A stretch of 64,000 nt of DNA from Carpediemonas membranifera. Lineage: Eukaryota > Fornicata. The stretch covers positions 1,054,001 through 1,118,000 of the forward strand of contig JAHDYR010000012.1 of assembly GCA_019828565.1 (NCBI GenBank), in the 5' to 3' direction. Shown piece by piece: positions 46,861 to 55,615 of the stretch (its first letter is position 1; each line of letters starts with the position of its first letter). Made by a program: the position numbers and the translations under genes. The notes under the pieces are model-generated. The model ran no database searches. It saw nothing but the letters and a program-made list of their open reading frames with translations, and was not told where the DNA came from.

Positions 46861-48088
46861 GATTGTTGGGCAGCAGACAGCGCCGGACACCCCCAGCCCG
46901 CTTTGGTTCCTGTGCAAGAAGACGTTGTTCACCCACAGTGTTGCCACAAGGGATGCAGAGCACGTGACGATGACCCACTCCTTCGCACCGCCCACGTTCT
47001 TCATGACATACGCGGGCCGACTCCTGGCATGCGGCGGTAACGGGGCGGGATACACTGGCCTGGTCGACCGTCGCTCTGCTGTCCCAGAGTTCGGTCGTGT
47101 CTCCGTCCCCCCCGTCATTGCGCTCCACACATCCCACACAAGTTGCCTCGCACTCACGGCAAGGGGTCTGTTCGGCTGGGGTGAGAACACGGACGGCGAG
47201 CTCGGCCTGGGTGATCGCCGGAATACACCCCCGACCAGGGTGGCATTCCCCCATGCGCCTGCAGTCTGCAGGGTTGAACGGGCCCTCCCGGTCTGGCACG
47301 GGGACAGGCTCTCGACCCGCGTGCTGATGGGTACGCAGTTCTGGGGCTGGGCGATTATCTCTACTCCGGGCGGGGTGGTCGCTGCCGGCATTCTCCCAGA
47401 GAAACTCCGGAGGCCAGGGGCCCCAAGGTCCGTCTTCACGCCTGTCATCGGGATGCCGTCCGGGGTGCGACCCAGCTCATTTGTCGAGACCAGAGACTTC
47501 CTCCTCCTCATGGACTCGGAGGCAGGTCGTGCTCTGTGGTGCGGTGCCGATACCGCGGGGCGACTGGGCGGTGATGGGGGTCAGATGGGGCTGACAGACG
47601 CGCCCGTGGTCCCAGATCATGTCTGGGTGTCCAACAACTCTATAGTCCTAGCCCAGGGCCGGCAGCTGGTGTGGACGGGGGAACCCGGCCCCCTCCCCCG
47701 CGTGCTCTCAGACCCAGCCGACCCGCCCCATATAACTCTCCCTGCTGACGTAACCGCAGTTTACCTCTCAACCTCGATGTGGTGCTTTGTCCGCAGTCGT
47801 GGAGTCGACCTGTGGAGTCATGAAGTCGGGACGGACAATGTCCAGCAGTGGTCCAGTCCAGCCGCCCTCGTAGAGATCAGGTCTGACGTCGACTCGCACT
47901 GGATATGTTTGAACGGGGTGTGGCATGGTGTCGGGTCCAACTTCCGGGGCCGGCTGGGGGTCCGGGTCGACGCAGACTTCGTCTATTCGCCCACTCCTGT
48001 TATTAAGATCCCACCGGTGCTAGATATGTTACTAGGTGCAGCTGTTGATCGACAGCGCTTCTCGGGACACTGGTACATGCTCACGTAA
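46481..48088 (+). CDS. RCC1-like protein B
   Basis: 535 aa from ATG 46481. The N-terminal ~126 residues (MAATSTGATELKDALAGLHR...TLLQGTLWA) are identical to protein A. The remainder has RCC1-type repeats, clearest in LTARGLFGWGENTDGELGLG and weaker in GRALWCGADTAGRLGGDGGQ and ICLNGVWHGVGSNFRGRLGV. RCC1 propellers act as Ran GEFs or general binding scaffolds. This one lacks the compact seven-blade RCC1 layout and is likely a lineage-expanded family member. The shared 5' module with divergent 3' ends suggests a larger family with exchangeable propellers. Confidence 0.75.
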   Translation: MAATSTGATELKDALAGLHRLATIATADVPGDVPSLIAGAFHRQFREEMPSLHDHTEAYEATTGATADKLLARLAELPPLEPNAQLLLDRAHSILTSGPPLSMNVELADGEELPVALHTLLQGTLWAIVGQQTAPDTPSPLWFLCKKTLFTHSVATRDAEHVTMTHSFAPPTFFMTYAGRLLACGGNGAGYTGLVDRRSAVPEFGRVSVPPVIALHTSHTSCLALTARGLFGWGENTDGELGLGDRRNTPPTRVAFPHAPAVCRVERALPVWHGDRLSTRVLMGTQFWGWAIISTPGGVVAAGILPEKLRRPGAPRSVFTPVIGMPSGVRPSSFVETRDFLLLMDSEAGRALWCGADTAGRLGGDGGQMGLTDAPVVPDHVWVSNNSIVLAQGRQLVWTGEPGPLPRVLSDPADPPHITLPADVTAVYLSTSMWCFVRSRGVDLWSHEVGTDNVQQWSSPAALVEIRSDVDSHWICLNGVWHGVGSNFRGRLGVRVDADFVYSPTPVIKIPPVLDMLLGAAVDRQRFSGHWYMLT

Positions 48089-48123
48089 CACACAAAGTTT
48101 TTGCCAGATTTGACATATTGTCG

Positions 48124-48702
48124 ATGTCATTGCGACAGCGGGCTCCACGGGTCTCTCTCGAACCTGAAGAATCAGATCCCGAGTTTTTGAATGAAGAAGA
48201 GCAGCAACAAATAGTTTCCAAGTTTGAGCATTCCACCGAGCGCTCAGACTTCTTCTTCAAACTTGCGTTTGCGAGTATCTTCGCTGTTTTGTCTATTATT
48301 TTCATTGTGGGGCTTGTATTTACCGCTTATGATCCAACCCATCCACTATCGCACGACCTCCTCTTCAATAGAGTCCCACGGCCATTGATCCTTATCGCCG
48401 ACGCCGCCAGTGCCTCCGGTCTCGTCATCTCAGCGCTTTTCATCACGACACAGCCCGGCAGACGGACCCAGTTCCACAACACCATCGCGCCTGCTCTTGT
48501 GATGGGCGTCCAGGGCAGTGCACTGTGGACCCTGACGATTGTGGGCAACCTGGGGAAGCATAACGTTCCCTTCTTCATGTATTCATTCCCATTGGTTGCC
48601 GTGGCACCCACAGCAGCTTGGTACATCGATCACCAAATGCGTGAGGCAGCGGAGAAGATCGCGCAGCTCAGAGGGAAGATGTATGGCCTGAAGACGGCCT
48701 AA
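48124..48702 (+). CDS. Small four-TM membrane protein, unrecognised
   Basis: 192 aa from ATG 48124; the frame opens two codons earlier at a TTG. A ~45-residue acidic N-terminus is followed by about four hydrophobic segments (LAFASIFAVLSIIFIVGLVF, PLILIADAASASGLVISALF, ALVMGVQGSALWTLTIVGNL, FFMYSFPLVAVAPTAAWYID) and a short amphipathic C-terminus. No family assigned. It starts only 35 bp after the RCC1-like B stop. AGTAAAC (48705..48711) follows its stop codon. Confidence 0.72.
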   Translation: MSLRQRAPRVSLEPEESDPEFLNEEEQQQIVSKFEHSTERSDFFFKLAFASIFAVLSIIFIVGLVFTAYDPTHPLSHDLLFNRVPRPLILIADAASASGLVISALFITTQPGRRTQFHNTIAPALVMGVQGSALWTLTIVGNLGKHNVPFFMYSFPLVAVAPTAAWYIDHQMREAAEKIAQLRGKMYGLKTA

Positions 48703-48792
48703 GCAGTAAACAACGCGCAGCAGGGGCAAGAGGAGATCGTTTATGTATTGATCCTTTGGCGCAATTGCGGCGAAAAATCGAGGAAACTATGC

Positions 48793-48981
48793 TCATTCAG
48801 CATGCTCATTCCATCCTAATGTAAACAAGTACAGATTCTGTCTGTGTTTCAATCTGCCTGAGTGGTTCTTGACGAAATCTCTCTCTTGTGCAGTAATTTG
48901 CCCGCAAATGATCGCAAGCTGCGTATTCAGCTGCTGAAGCTTCTGCTGCTCATCTGCTACAACCTCTGCTGGTCCAGCCAT
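48793..48981 (-). CDS. Small hypothetical protein
   Basis: 62 aa from ATG 48981 (MAGPAEVVADEQQKLQQLNT). The first 40 residues look like an amphipathic helix (LQQLNTQLAIICGQITAQER), as in small prefoldin-like or complex-subunit proteins. The tail is less convincing, and a 32-nt GTCAAG...CACAG candidate intron could replace it with another end. No family recognised. Confidence 0.4.
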   Translation of the reverse strand: MAGPAEVVADEQQKLQQLNTQLAIICGQITAQERDFVKNHSGRLKHRQNLYLFTLGWNEHAE

Positions 48982-49492
48982 CAACGATACGACAGCAATG
49001 GCTTCGCTTCGCGGCAATGACAGGCTGCTTAACCTGCAGGAAATGAAGATGGGGCGAACAGAGGTGCGGTAGATGTTGTGTGAGTTTTATGTCCATTCGG
49101 CTTATCTAATCTTCCTTGACCCTTGTCCATCGTGTCCATGTCTTGGGGATTCGTAAATTCACGGTCCTAGTACATCATAAGTCATACCTCTCCACACTCC
49201 TTAGCCCGGCCGAGCAAGCCGTCAGATTGGTTGTTTGAGAAGGAAGGTCTTCTCACCTTCCTTCTCACTCGCCATTAAACATCTCCCCAGTTGCTACTGC
49301 TCCCAAACCACGATCACCTGCTCGACCTCGGCCCTCGGCCTCAGGATCTTGCATTGTTTCGTGATTGTCGGAAGAAGAACAGAGGTGCGGTAGATGTAGT
49401 AGCGGTAGGGGGGAGACACTATCCTTGCACAGCCATCGCCTCCTCCTTGTCACCGTGCCCGTGCAGTATCAAAAACCGTGCTACACTTGCAT
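48982..49492. other. Intergenic with a 21-bp direct repeat
   Basis: A 21-bp sequence beginning GAACAGAGGTGCGGTAGATG occurs at 49056..49076 and again at 49377..49397. The stretch is otherwise AT-richer, with no supported gene. Confidence 0.4.
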
Positions 49493-50242
49493 TTATTCAG
49501 CATCGTCAACGTCCTCGACACCCTCGTTGCCGTCAGTAGTGGAGGTCCAGAGGGTGAGGTTGTCGCGGAGGAGCTGCATGATGAGGGTAGAGTCCTTGTA
49601 GGAGTCCTCGGTCAGCTCATCGAGCTCGGCAATAGCGTCGTCGAACGCCTGCTTGGCAAGGTGGCAAGCCTTCTCGGGAGAGGAGAGGATCTCGTAGTAG
49701 AAGACGGAGAAGTTGAGGGCAAGGCCGAGGCGGAGGGGGTGGGTCGGGGGCAGGTCGACCTGAGCAATGTCGGAGGCGTTGCGGTAGGCGAGCAGAGAGG
49801 CCTCAGCGGTATCCTTGCGGGAATCGGCGACGGCGATCTCGGCGAGGTAGCGGTGGTAGTCACCCTTCATCTTGTAGTAGAAGACCTTGGCCTCACCAGT
49901 GGTGGAAGAGGGGAGGAGGTTCTTGTCAAGAAGAGTCAGGAGATCGTTGCAGATGTCAGCAAGCTCAGCCTCGATCTTCTTGCGGTACTCACGGATAATC
50001 TCGACGTGGCCCTCGTGGCCGCGGGTCTCCTCCTTGGACTCAATAGAGGAAACAATACGCCAGGAAGCACGGCGGGCACCAATGACATTCTTGTAGGCAA
50101 CGGAAAGAAGGTTGCGCTCCTCGACGGAAAGCTCAACGTTAAGGGCAGCAACGTCCTTCATAACGCTCACCATCTCTTCATACCGCTCAGCGGATTCGTT
50201 AAGCTTGGCCAAATAGATCTTAGAATCACGGTTCTCGCTCAT
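49493..50242 (-). CDS. 14-3-3 protein
   Basis: 249 aa from ATG 50242 ([20 protein letters not shown]). 14-3-3 proteins are dimeric adaptors that bind phosphoserine/threonine motifs on many partners. The signature [20 protein letters not shown] is present, as are [12 protein letters not shown] (phosphopeptide-binding Arg-Tyr pair region) and the C-terminal signature region [20 protein letters not shown] followed by RDNLTLWTS. The tail is short and acidic. Length is typical. Codon use is strongly biased, as expected for an abundant protein. The frame extends 37 codons upstream without family support. The stop overlaps an AATAAAT on its own strand. Confidence 0.96.
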   Translation of the reverse strand: MSENRDSKIYLAKLNESAERYEEMVSVMKDVAALNVELSVEERNLLSVAYKNVIGARRASWRIVSSIESKEETRGHEGHVEIIREYRKKIEAELADICNDLLTLLDKNLLPSSTTGEAKVFYYKMKGDYHRYLAEIAVADSRKDTAEASLLAYRNASDIAQVDLPPTHPLRLGLALNFSVFYYEILSSPEKACHLAKQAFDDAIAELDELTEDSYKDSTLIMQLLRDNLTLWTSTTDGNEGVEDVDDAE

Positions 50243-50904
50243 GCCTTGTGTTTCTTGGGTTTCGTAAGAAAAAATGCGTGACAGAATTTTTTCCCGCATT
50301 GCATTTCCCAATCTTTCACCGAGATCTGGCTGGCAGGGAAGTGTTGGGCTCAACCATGAGCCACTCTCTCGGTATACATCTCATACCCATTTTCAAACCC
50401 GAGTGTGCTGACTGCACGCCAAGTTGGGGCCCTCGCCGCGGCATCCCCTTGACCTCGGCCCTGGTGACGATGCCATGCTGTTGGCTGTTACTGTCAACTG
50501 TGTTGAGTTACAGCGAGAAATTTGTCTCCCTCGAACAGTTTGAGAATTGTATCTCAATATCAATATTTGACGGTCATACGACCTATTCAGGCTGCGCCAT
50601 ACGCAAGACCGCAGTAAGTAACAGGCCAGAAGGCGAACACAAACCAGCAATCATTCCATCGGTCATAATCTAATTATGGATCCACCGCTTTGCCCAGTGA
50701 TTCGACCAAATCAACACTGACCACCCATCAATCTGAATAATTCCTGGGTCTCGTGCGGTGCTAGTGGTACAGTTCCGTCGGGCTGGTGGTCAACATCCGC
50801 GGTCGGCCCTGTTTGCTGCCGCAGAATATCGACATCGAAACTGCAAATCGCCCGTGATCCGCCTTCGCAGACCTACGAACTGAAGGATGAAGTAATATTT
50901 CGAA
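50243..50904. other. Intergenic, nothing recognised
   Basis: 662 bp between the 14-3-3 start and the flavodoxin-like gene, forming a divergent promoter region. It is AT-richer than the coding DNA, with no convincing RNA gene or ORF. Confidence 0.45.
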
Positions 50905-51444
50905 ATGGAAACTGCGACTAAGCAAAGACATAGCGTTCTGATCGGCTATGGCTCCTCTACGGGACAAGCTGCGGATTGTGCCGATATTGTGGCTGATTCG
51001 ATCGCTGCCGACGGCTACAAGGCCGTGGTGCGTGAGCTCAACGATATTCCGCGGCACGAGCCATTCATTCGCCAGTTCAGTCTCTTTGTGATCATCATCT
51101 CATCCTCCGACGACACCGACGATCATGTTCCGTTCAACGCAGAGGTGTTCTGCCACTGGCTGCAGACCAGGCCCGATCTAGCCGGCGTGGACGTTGCGCT
51201 CTTCGGACTGGGCGACTCCAGCTACACCACGTTCAACGCTGCGGGCAACCTCCTCGAGGAACTCCTCCTGAACGCCGGGTGCCTCTTCGTCTGCCCGGTG
51301 GGCGTCGCCGACGATGAAGAGGGCTCTGTCTTCGAGCAGCTCGAACCATGGGTGGCAACTCTGACCCGCGCGGTGCGGATCATCGTCCCAGGGTCGCCCC
51401 CGGTCATCGCCCAGCTTCCCGGGTCCACCATGGACGTCGCATAA
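50905..51444 (+). CDS. Stand-alone FMN (flavodoxin) domain protein
   Basis: 179 aa from ATG 50905. It matches the FMN domain of diflavin reductases (cytochrome P450 reductase/Tah18 type): LIGYGSSTGQAADCADIVAD (phosphate loop), IIISSSDDTDDHVPFNAEVF (the SSTGxGxxP equivalent) and VDVALFGLGDSSYTTFNAAG (isoalloxazine loop). The FAD/NADPH reductase half is absent, so it would act as a small electron carrier or need a separate partner. It converges on the flavodoxin-ferredoxin gene with 52 bp between stops, suggesting a shared redox role. AATAAAC overlaps its stop (51443..51449). Confidence 0.8.
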   Translation: METATKQRHSVLIGYGSSTGQAADCADIVADSIAADGYKAVVRELNDIPRHEPFIRQFSLFVIIISSSDDTDDHVPFNAEVFCHWLQTRPDLAGVDVALFGLGDSSYTTFNAAGNLLEELLLNAGCLFVCPVGVADDEEGSVFEQLEPWVATLTRAVRIIVPGSPPVIAQLPGSTMDVA

Positions 51445-51496
51445 TAAACGTATGGAAGGTGTTCAGTGTCTAACAACCATGGACAAAAAATAAACT

Positions 51497-52453
51497 TTAC
51501 TCAGGCTTGGCGGTGGCGCGGGCCTTCAGCTCGTCCCACTCGGCCTTGCTGATCCGCTTCCGCTTGGGCAGGTCCGCGGTCTCGATCATCTTGAGGTACG
51601 TCTCGTTGAACTGGAACTGGGGGCTCCGGTCGGCGTCGGCATAACGCATCTTAATGGCACCCTTGGGGCACGAGTGGTAGCAGGCGTAGCATCCCACGCA
51701 GCCGGGTCCACGCTCGGCGATGTGGGTGTCACCCATGCGCATGGCGCCCGTTGTGCAGGTTCTGACACACTTTCCGCACCCGATACAGCGAGAAGGGTCG
51801 ACAGTGACCTTGCTGAAGCCAAACTTCCCGCCCTTCTTGTCGTCAAAACCGACGGCAAGCATGAGCTTCGACGAAAGTGCGATCGATGGCGGCTTGACTG
51901 TCTCGCCAGCCGCCAGGCGCCGGACGAGCTCATCGGCATGTTGCTTGGGCGTTTCCAGGTCCTCCTTCGCTAATACCAGACCGCGGGTGCGAATGAGAGG
52001 CGGATAGTTGTGAGTTGACGCCCAAAAGCCATGATAAACAAACTTCCCACCGCGCTTGACCATGTGCTTGCCAGTGAGGCCGGCGCCCTCGGACGAGCTG
52101 GTCGCGGTGCAGAAGGTGAAGCAGAGATTGTCCTTGAAGTACTCGTCGAAGCGGGGCTGCTCAACGAACTCCCGGAGGCCGTGGATGAAGACGCCCATGG
52201 CGATGGCGGATCCGACGCCGACAACATCATACGAGTCGGCGGGGGCGATCTTCTTCAGACATTCTGCACGGGTGGCGGGTGTGCTGACGTTGAACTTGTC
52301 GACAACGTAGCCGGCAGCTTCTAGGGCAAGCTTGAAGCACTCGGCGTAGAATCTGCATGTCCCGGTGTAGCTGGCGTACAGAATGAGCGCGCGCTTGGAA
52401 CGCTGGTCCTGTTCGGTGCTCACGTGCTGCTGTTGCTCTTCCTCGCTGCTCAT
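51497..52453 (-). CDS. EFR1-type flavodoxin-ferredoxin fusion protein
   Basis: 318 aa from ATG 52453 (MSSEEEQQQHVSTEQDQRSK); ATG 52489 is an alternative. The N-terminal part is a flavodoxin-like domain (ALILYASYTGTCRFYAECFK...VGVGSAIAMGVFIHGLREFV, TFCTATSSSEG). The C-terminal part has two [4Fe-4S] ferredoxin motifs, CIGCGKCVRTC and CVGCYACYHSCP, then a basic tail. Such EFR1-family proteins occur in anaerobic bacteria and anaerobic protists and presumably shuttle electrons between Fe-S and flavin centres. No targeting peptide is evident, so it is probably cytosolic. A Fanzor element is inserted 45 bp upstream of the ATG. AGTAAAG overlaps the stop on its strand. Confidence 0.85.
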   Translation of the reverse strand: MSSEEEQQQHVSTEQDQRSKRALILYASYTGTCRFYAECFKLALEAAGYVVDKFNVSTPATRAECLKKIAPADSYDVVGVGSAIAMGVFIHGLREFVEQPRFDEYFKDNLCFTFCTATSSSEGAGLTGKHMVKRGGKFVYHGFWASTHNYPPLIRTRGLVLAKEDLETPKQHADELVRRLAAGETVKPPSIALSSKLMLAVGFDDKKGGKFGFSKVTVDPSRCIGCGKCVRTCTTGAMRMGDTHIAERGPGCVGCYACYHSCPKGAIKMRYADADRSPQFQFNETYLKMIETADLPKRKRISKAEWDELKARATAKPE

Positions 52454-52530
52454 TGGAGGGCACAGGTGGTGTTTCACAAAAGTGCACATTGATTCAGAGA
52501 AGTCTGCTGTATACGATTGAGAGTTACTTT

Positions 52531-52562
52531 ACTGCTTGCACTGTGCACTCTATGATACTTCA
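52531..52562 (+). repeat. 32-bp direct repeat, left, Fanzor copy 1
   Basis: Begins ACTGCTTGCACTGTGCACTC and ends ATACTTCA; it contains the palindrome TGCACTGTGCA. The identical repeat ends the element at 54743..54774. Confidence 0.9.
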
Positions 52563-53085
52563 TTACCCCTTCCCGCTCTCCCTTCCTTCTTCTTGAGAGT
52601 GATATTTCGATAGTCAGTCATCATCGTCGGGGGTCATCAATCAGTGCTTCTCCAGTCCTCTCGCCAAGCAACTAGCTTCCCACCTATCGTCTACCCCATC
52701 TTACTTCCATCCGCTCTCTTCTGCTTGTCGGATTTCGGGGTCTTGATCATGACGTCTTTGCAATCATCACCATGGCCTTCCATCGCACAGCTGGCTCTTC
52801 TATGCCGCTGCCTGAAGATAAAACACTTCAGTTCTTCTAATTCTCGCCATTATCACTGCATAGTCTCGTTCATTAAACGTCTGTCGTCTTTGATGTGTGT
52901 TGTTAACAAGTGATCGGTTCATTCACCGCAAAACGCAGAGCTTCGCATGACCAGCATCTATACGGTCAAGTTCTCCATATCCTCTCCGCATAACCGTAGA
53001 AACGTGATTCCTTTCATCGCGGACTTCTACGCCGGATTGGAGAAAATACGCCGCAGTTCGGCAGGCTGTCACCTCAATAGCCGAG

Positions 53086-54699
53086 ATGCCACTGTGGCAT
53101 GGCGAGTTCATCATCCGCCTCTGCACCGCCCTCATGGCAGCTCGTCAACAGTGCCCTCGCGAGTTCGACGTGTGGCTGGGCGAATATGCCACGAGCACCA
53201 AGCTGTGGCTCGTCAATGCCCTTGAAGGTTACTGCTGGCGCCTGGCGAAGATCATCACTCGGGTCGACACTGCCCTGACTCAGCGTGATCCAGACGTGCC
53301 CCGGGACGACATCACCCGGTTGCGCACCGAACAACGCGCTGTCAAGGCGATCGTTGATGAGCACCTTGCAAAGATCTCAACTCCGGGACGAGTCGACGAG
53401 GGCGTTCTACTCACGCTGCCCTGCGTCTGGCGGATCTCCGCGGCTCTGGGAGAGCTCACGGATATGGTTGCGGCATTCAACACCGCCCATCCACCTCTTC
53501 CGGGTGACAAGCCGCTGGCTGGCCCCAAGCTTGTTCCGCTTGTCCCGATGGCTCCGATCCGCCCCGGGTTCATGCACGTTCCCTGTTCTCTCAACGTGCT
53601 GAACCCGGCTTGGCTTGCCCCACTTGGGGTCGACCCGGAGCATCACACCACTGAGCGCATGACCCGAGAGCAGCTGGAGGCTCTTCCTCCGAACATCCGT
53701 CGGGTGCTGTCTGTCAAGACAGATGGGGTCGCCGTGGACCTCACGGTCCAAGTTGGTGCTCTGCCATACGTCAGCAGACGTGCCAGTGGCAACCCGACGA
53801 TGAAGCGAAAGGCTCGGGAGCGTCTGGGTGTGGATGACGCAGATGCTCGCCCCGCGCCAGACCCCGATGCCCACCTCATGGGTTTCGACCCGGGTGCTCG
53901 GGCTCTGGGTGGATTCTTCATCCGCCACCAAGATGGCACCACCAGCTCCGGTGTGGTCCCGAAGTGTGGGTACACCAAGACCCCCAGCTTCGCGTTCGAT
54001 ATGACTCCTGCGTCATTCAAAAGTACAAATCTAAATAGTCTACAAAACTCGATTAGGTTTGTGCTCCTCCACGAGCAGGAAATATTCGACGCTGGGATGG
54101 TCAAGAGCTTCCGCAGAGTGCGCCTGACGAACCACATCTTGCGTCAAAAGCACTTCCACAGAGCTGGGGAGCAGCTTGCTCGCACCCTAGGATGGACTCC
54201 TCGGCGACTCCCTCGCGGTATTGCTCCTCCCCGGGCAGCCCCCACCAGGCTGGTTGTCTTCTACGGAAGCGCTAGATTCAAGACGCCCCGTCGGGTGCAT
54301 CCATGCGCGCCGTATGGTCGCTTTGCAAAATCACTAGCACACATCATGAGAACTTTCAACATCACTGCTGAAGTGCGGATGACTAACGAGTTCCGAACCT
54401 CACTCGTCTGACCCTTCTGCCGCGCGAGGTTCCGTAGAACTCGCTACACGAGGCGCACGATGCGATGCCACAACCCGAATTGTCAAGGTGCTCCATGGTA
54501 CAGACAGCAACGCCTCAATTCCGATCCTACTACATCCACTTGGCTCAATCTCTCCCACAGAGACAAGACTGCTGCACAGAACATCTTGGATTGCGGCCTC
54601 ATGACGGATGCACAGTATAACAAGCCAGTGCTTTCAGAAATCCAGCCCGTCTTCCCAACTATAACCCCAATACACCAATTACGGCTAACCAGCCGCTAG
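53086..54699 (+). pseudogene. Fanzor-like RNA-guided nuclease, broken by a stop codon
   Basis: Same frame as the intact copy at 60973, but codon 442 (54409..54411) is TGA where copy 2 has TGC. That codon encodes the first Cys of the zinc finger CPFC. The truncated product (441 aa) keeps RuvC-I Asp268 and RuvC-II Glu435 but loses the zinc finger and the RuvC-III Asp, so it cannot cleave by the family mechanism. The rest of the frame stays open to 54699 (ending TPIHQLRLTSR), so the break is recent. Copy 1 keeps Gly in VVFYGSARFK, where copy 2 has Arg. It could encode an inactive RNA/DNA-binding protein, but nothing proves expression. Confidence 0.85.
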
Positions 54700-54742
54700 T
54701 CTTCGCCTCCGGGCAAGCTAATTAATTGAAGTGGAGAGACGC

Positions 54743-54774
54743 ACTGCTTGCACTGTGCACTCTATGATACTTCA
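54743..54774 (+). repeat. 32-bp direct repeat, right, Fanzor copy 1
   Basis: Same sequence as 52531..52562; it forms the right tip of the element and is followed directly by the TSD. Confidence 0.9.
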
Positions 54775-54919
54775 TTCAGAGAGAGATTCGACGTCCACAC
54801 ATAGTGCCCTACTCCCCAAGGCCCCCAGTAGCTATAAGGTGCGTCGCTGTGTCGGCCTTCATCAGTCCAATCGTCGGTAAAATCAAACTGTGCGACTCAT
54901 TTTAATACAGTGCAGCCGT

Positions 54920-55570
54920 TCACGTGTTGGTGGGGGGCGACCGCATGAATGGGTTCCGCCGAGTGCCCTCCAGCCCCGTCGCAGACAGTGGGATGCTCCT
55001 CGTGCTCACACCCGACTTGGCCGGCGGGCCCACAGTCGGCCTTGGGGGGGGATTCGGCGAGTCCTCCGCTTCCGGCACGTGTGCGTCGGGCCGGCCTGGC
55101 TGGCCCTCTGTCACGTCCCTGGGCTCGGTGTCATCCCCCTGCTGTATCTCGATGACCTCCTCCGTGGCATACTCATCCGACACTGTCGCGGGGGCGGTCC
55201 TCGACTGATACATCGTCATCGACGGCGGAGCATGGCGGGCCTGGGGCATAGGGGAAGCGGCGCTGAGGGCCAGAGAGCTCCGTGGGCCGGTGCTATGATG
55301 AGTTCCGGGAACAGGGAGCTGGAGGTGCGACGCATCCTGCCACCGCGACGGCGTGGAGACAGGATCAGGTACTGGAATGTTCATTGCCCTGCACGCATGT
55401 TCTATGGCCGCTGCTGAGCGCTGAAGAAGCATGGTGATGTCTGTTGGGCGACTCTCCCGGAAACCAGACATAGGGGATTGGGAATACGCAGAAGACGCAC
55501 CATATGGGTTTGAGGTCTGTGAAGGTGATCCGTAAAACGAATTAGCCATCGAATGCTGCCCGTTTAGCAT
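54920..55570 (-). CDS. Pro/Ser-rich hypothetical protein
   Basis: 216 aa from ATG 55570 (MLNGQHSMANSFYGSPSQTS). It is low-complexity, Pro/Ser/Thr-rich and probably disordered. One short amphipathic segment (DITMLLQRSAAAIEHACRAM) and a stretch EYATEEVIEIQQGDDTEP stand out. No domain. The frame stays open upstream to 55639 without another ATG. It is divergent from the small sirtuin and its stop is 140 bp from Fanzor copy 1. Confidence 0.55.
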   Translation of the reverse strand: MLNGQHSMANSFYGSPSQTSNPYGASSAYSQSPMSGFRESRPTDITMLLQRSAAAIEHACRAMNIPVPDPVSTPSRWQDASHLQLPVPGTHHSTGPRSSLALSAASPMPQARHAPPSMTMYQSRTAPATVSDEYATEEVIEIQQGDDTEPRDVTEGQPGRPDAHVPEAEDSPNPPPRPTVGPPAKSGVSTRSIPLSATGLEGTRRNPFMRSPPTNT

Positions 55571-55615
55571 GGCTAGCAATTCTCGATTTTTCGCAGGATA
55601 ACGCCGGGCGCGGCA

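Larger units (their letters stand above)
52499..54774 (+). mobile_element. Fanzor transposable element, copy 1 (inactive)
   Basis: 2,276 bp flanked by a 6-bp target-site duplication TTCAGA (52493..52498 and 54775..54780). It starts GAAGTCTGCTG and ends GATACTTCA, so the tips GAAGT/ACTTC are inverted. A 32-bp direct repeat occurs near the left end and at the right end. Copy 2 differs by about nine substitutions and one 2-nt indel that I could see. The only gene is the Fanzor-like nuclease, here with a premature stop. No transposase or serine recombinase gene is present, so movement would need help in trans or depend on the nuclease. Confidence 0.9.

Noticed and set aside
54409-54411. TGA in Fanzor copy 1 as a recoded cysteine or selenocysteine codon
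   Set aside because: TGA ends other genes here (for example IFT38 and the SFI1-like gene) and copy 2 has TGC; a simple nonsense change is more likely.
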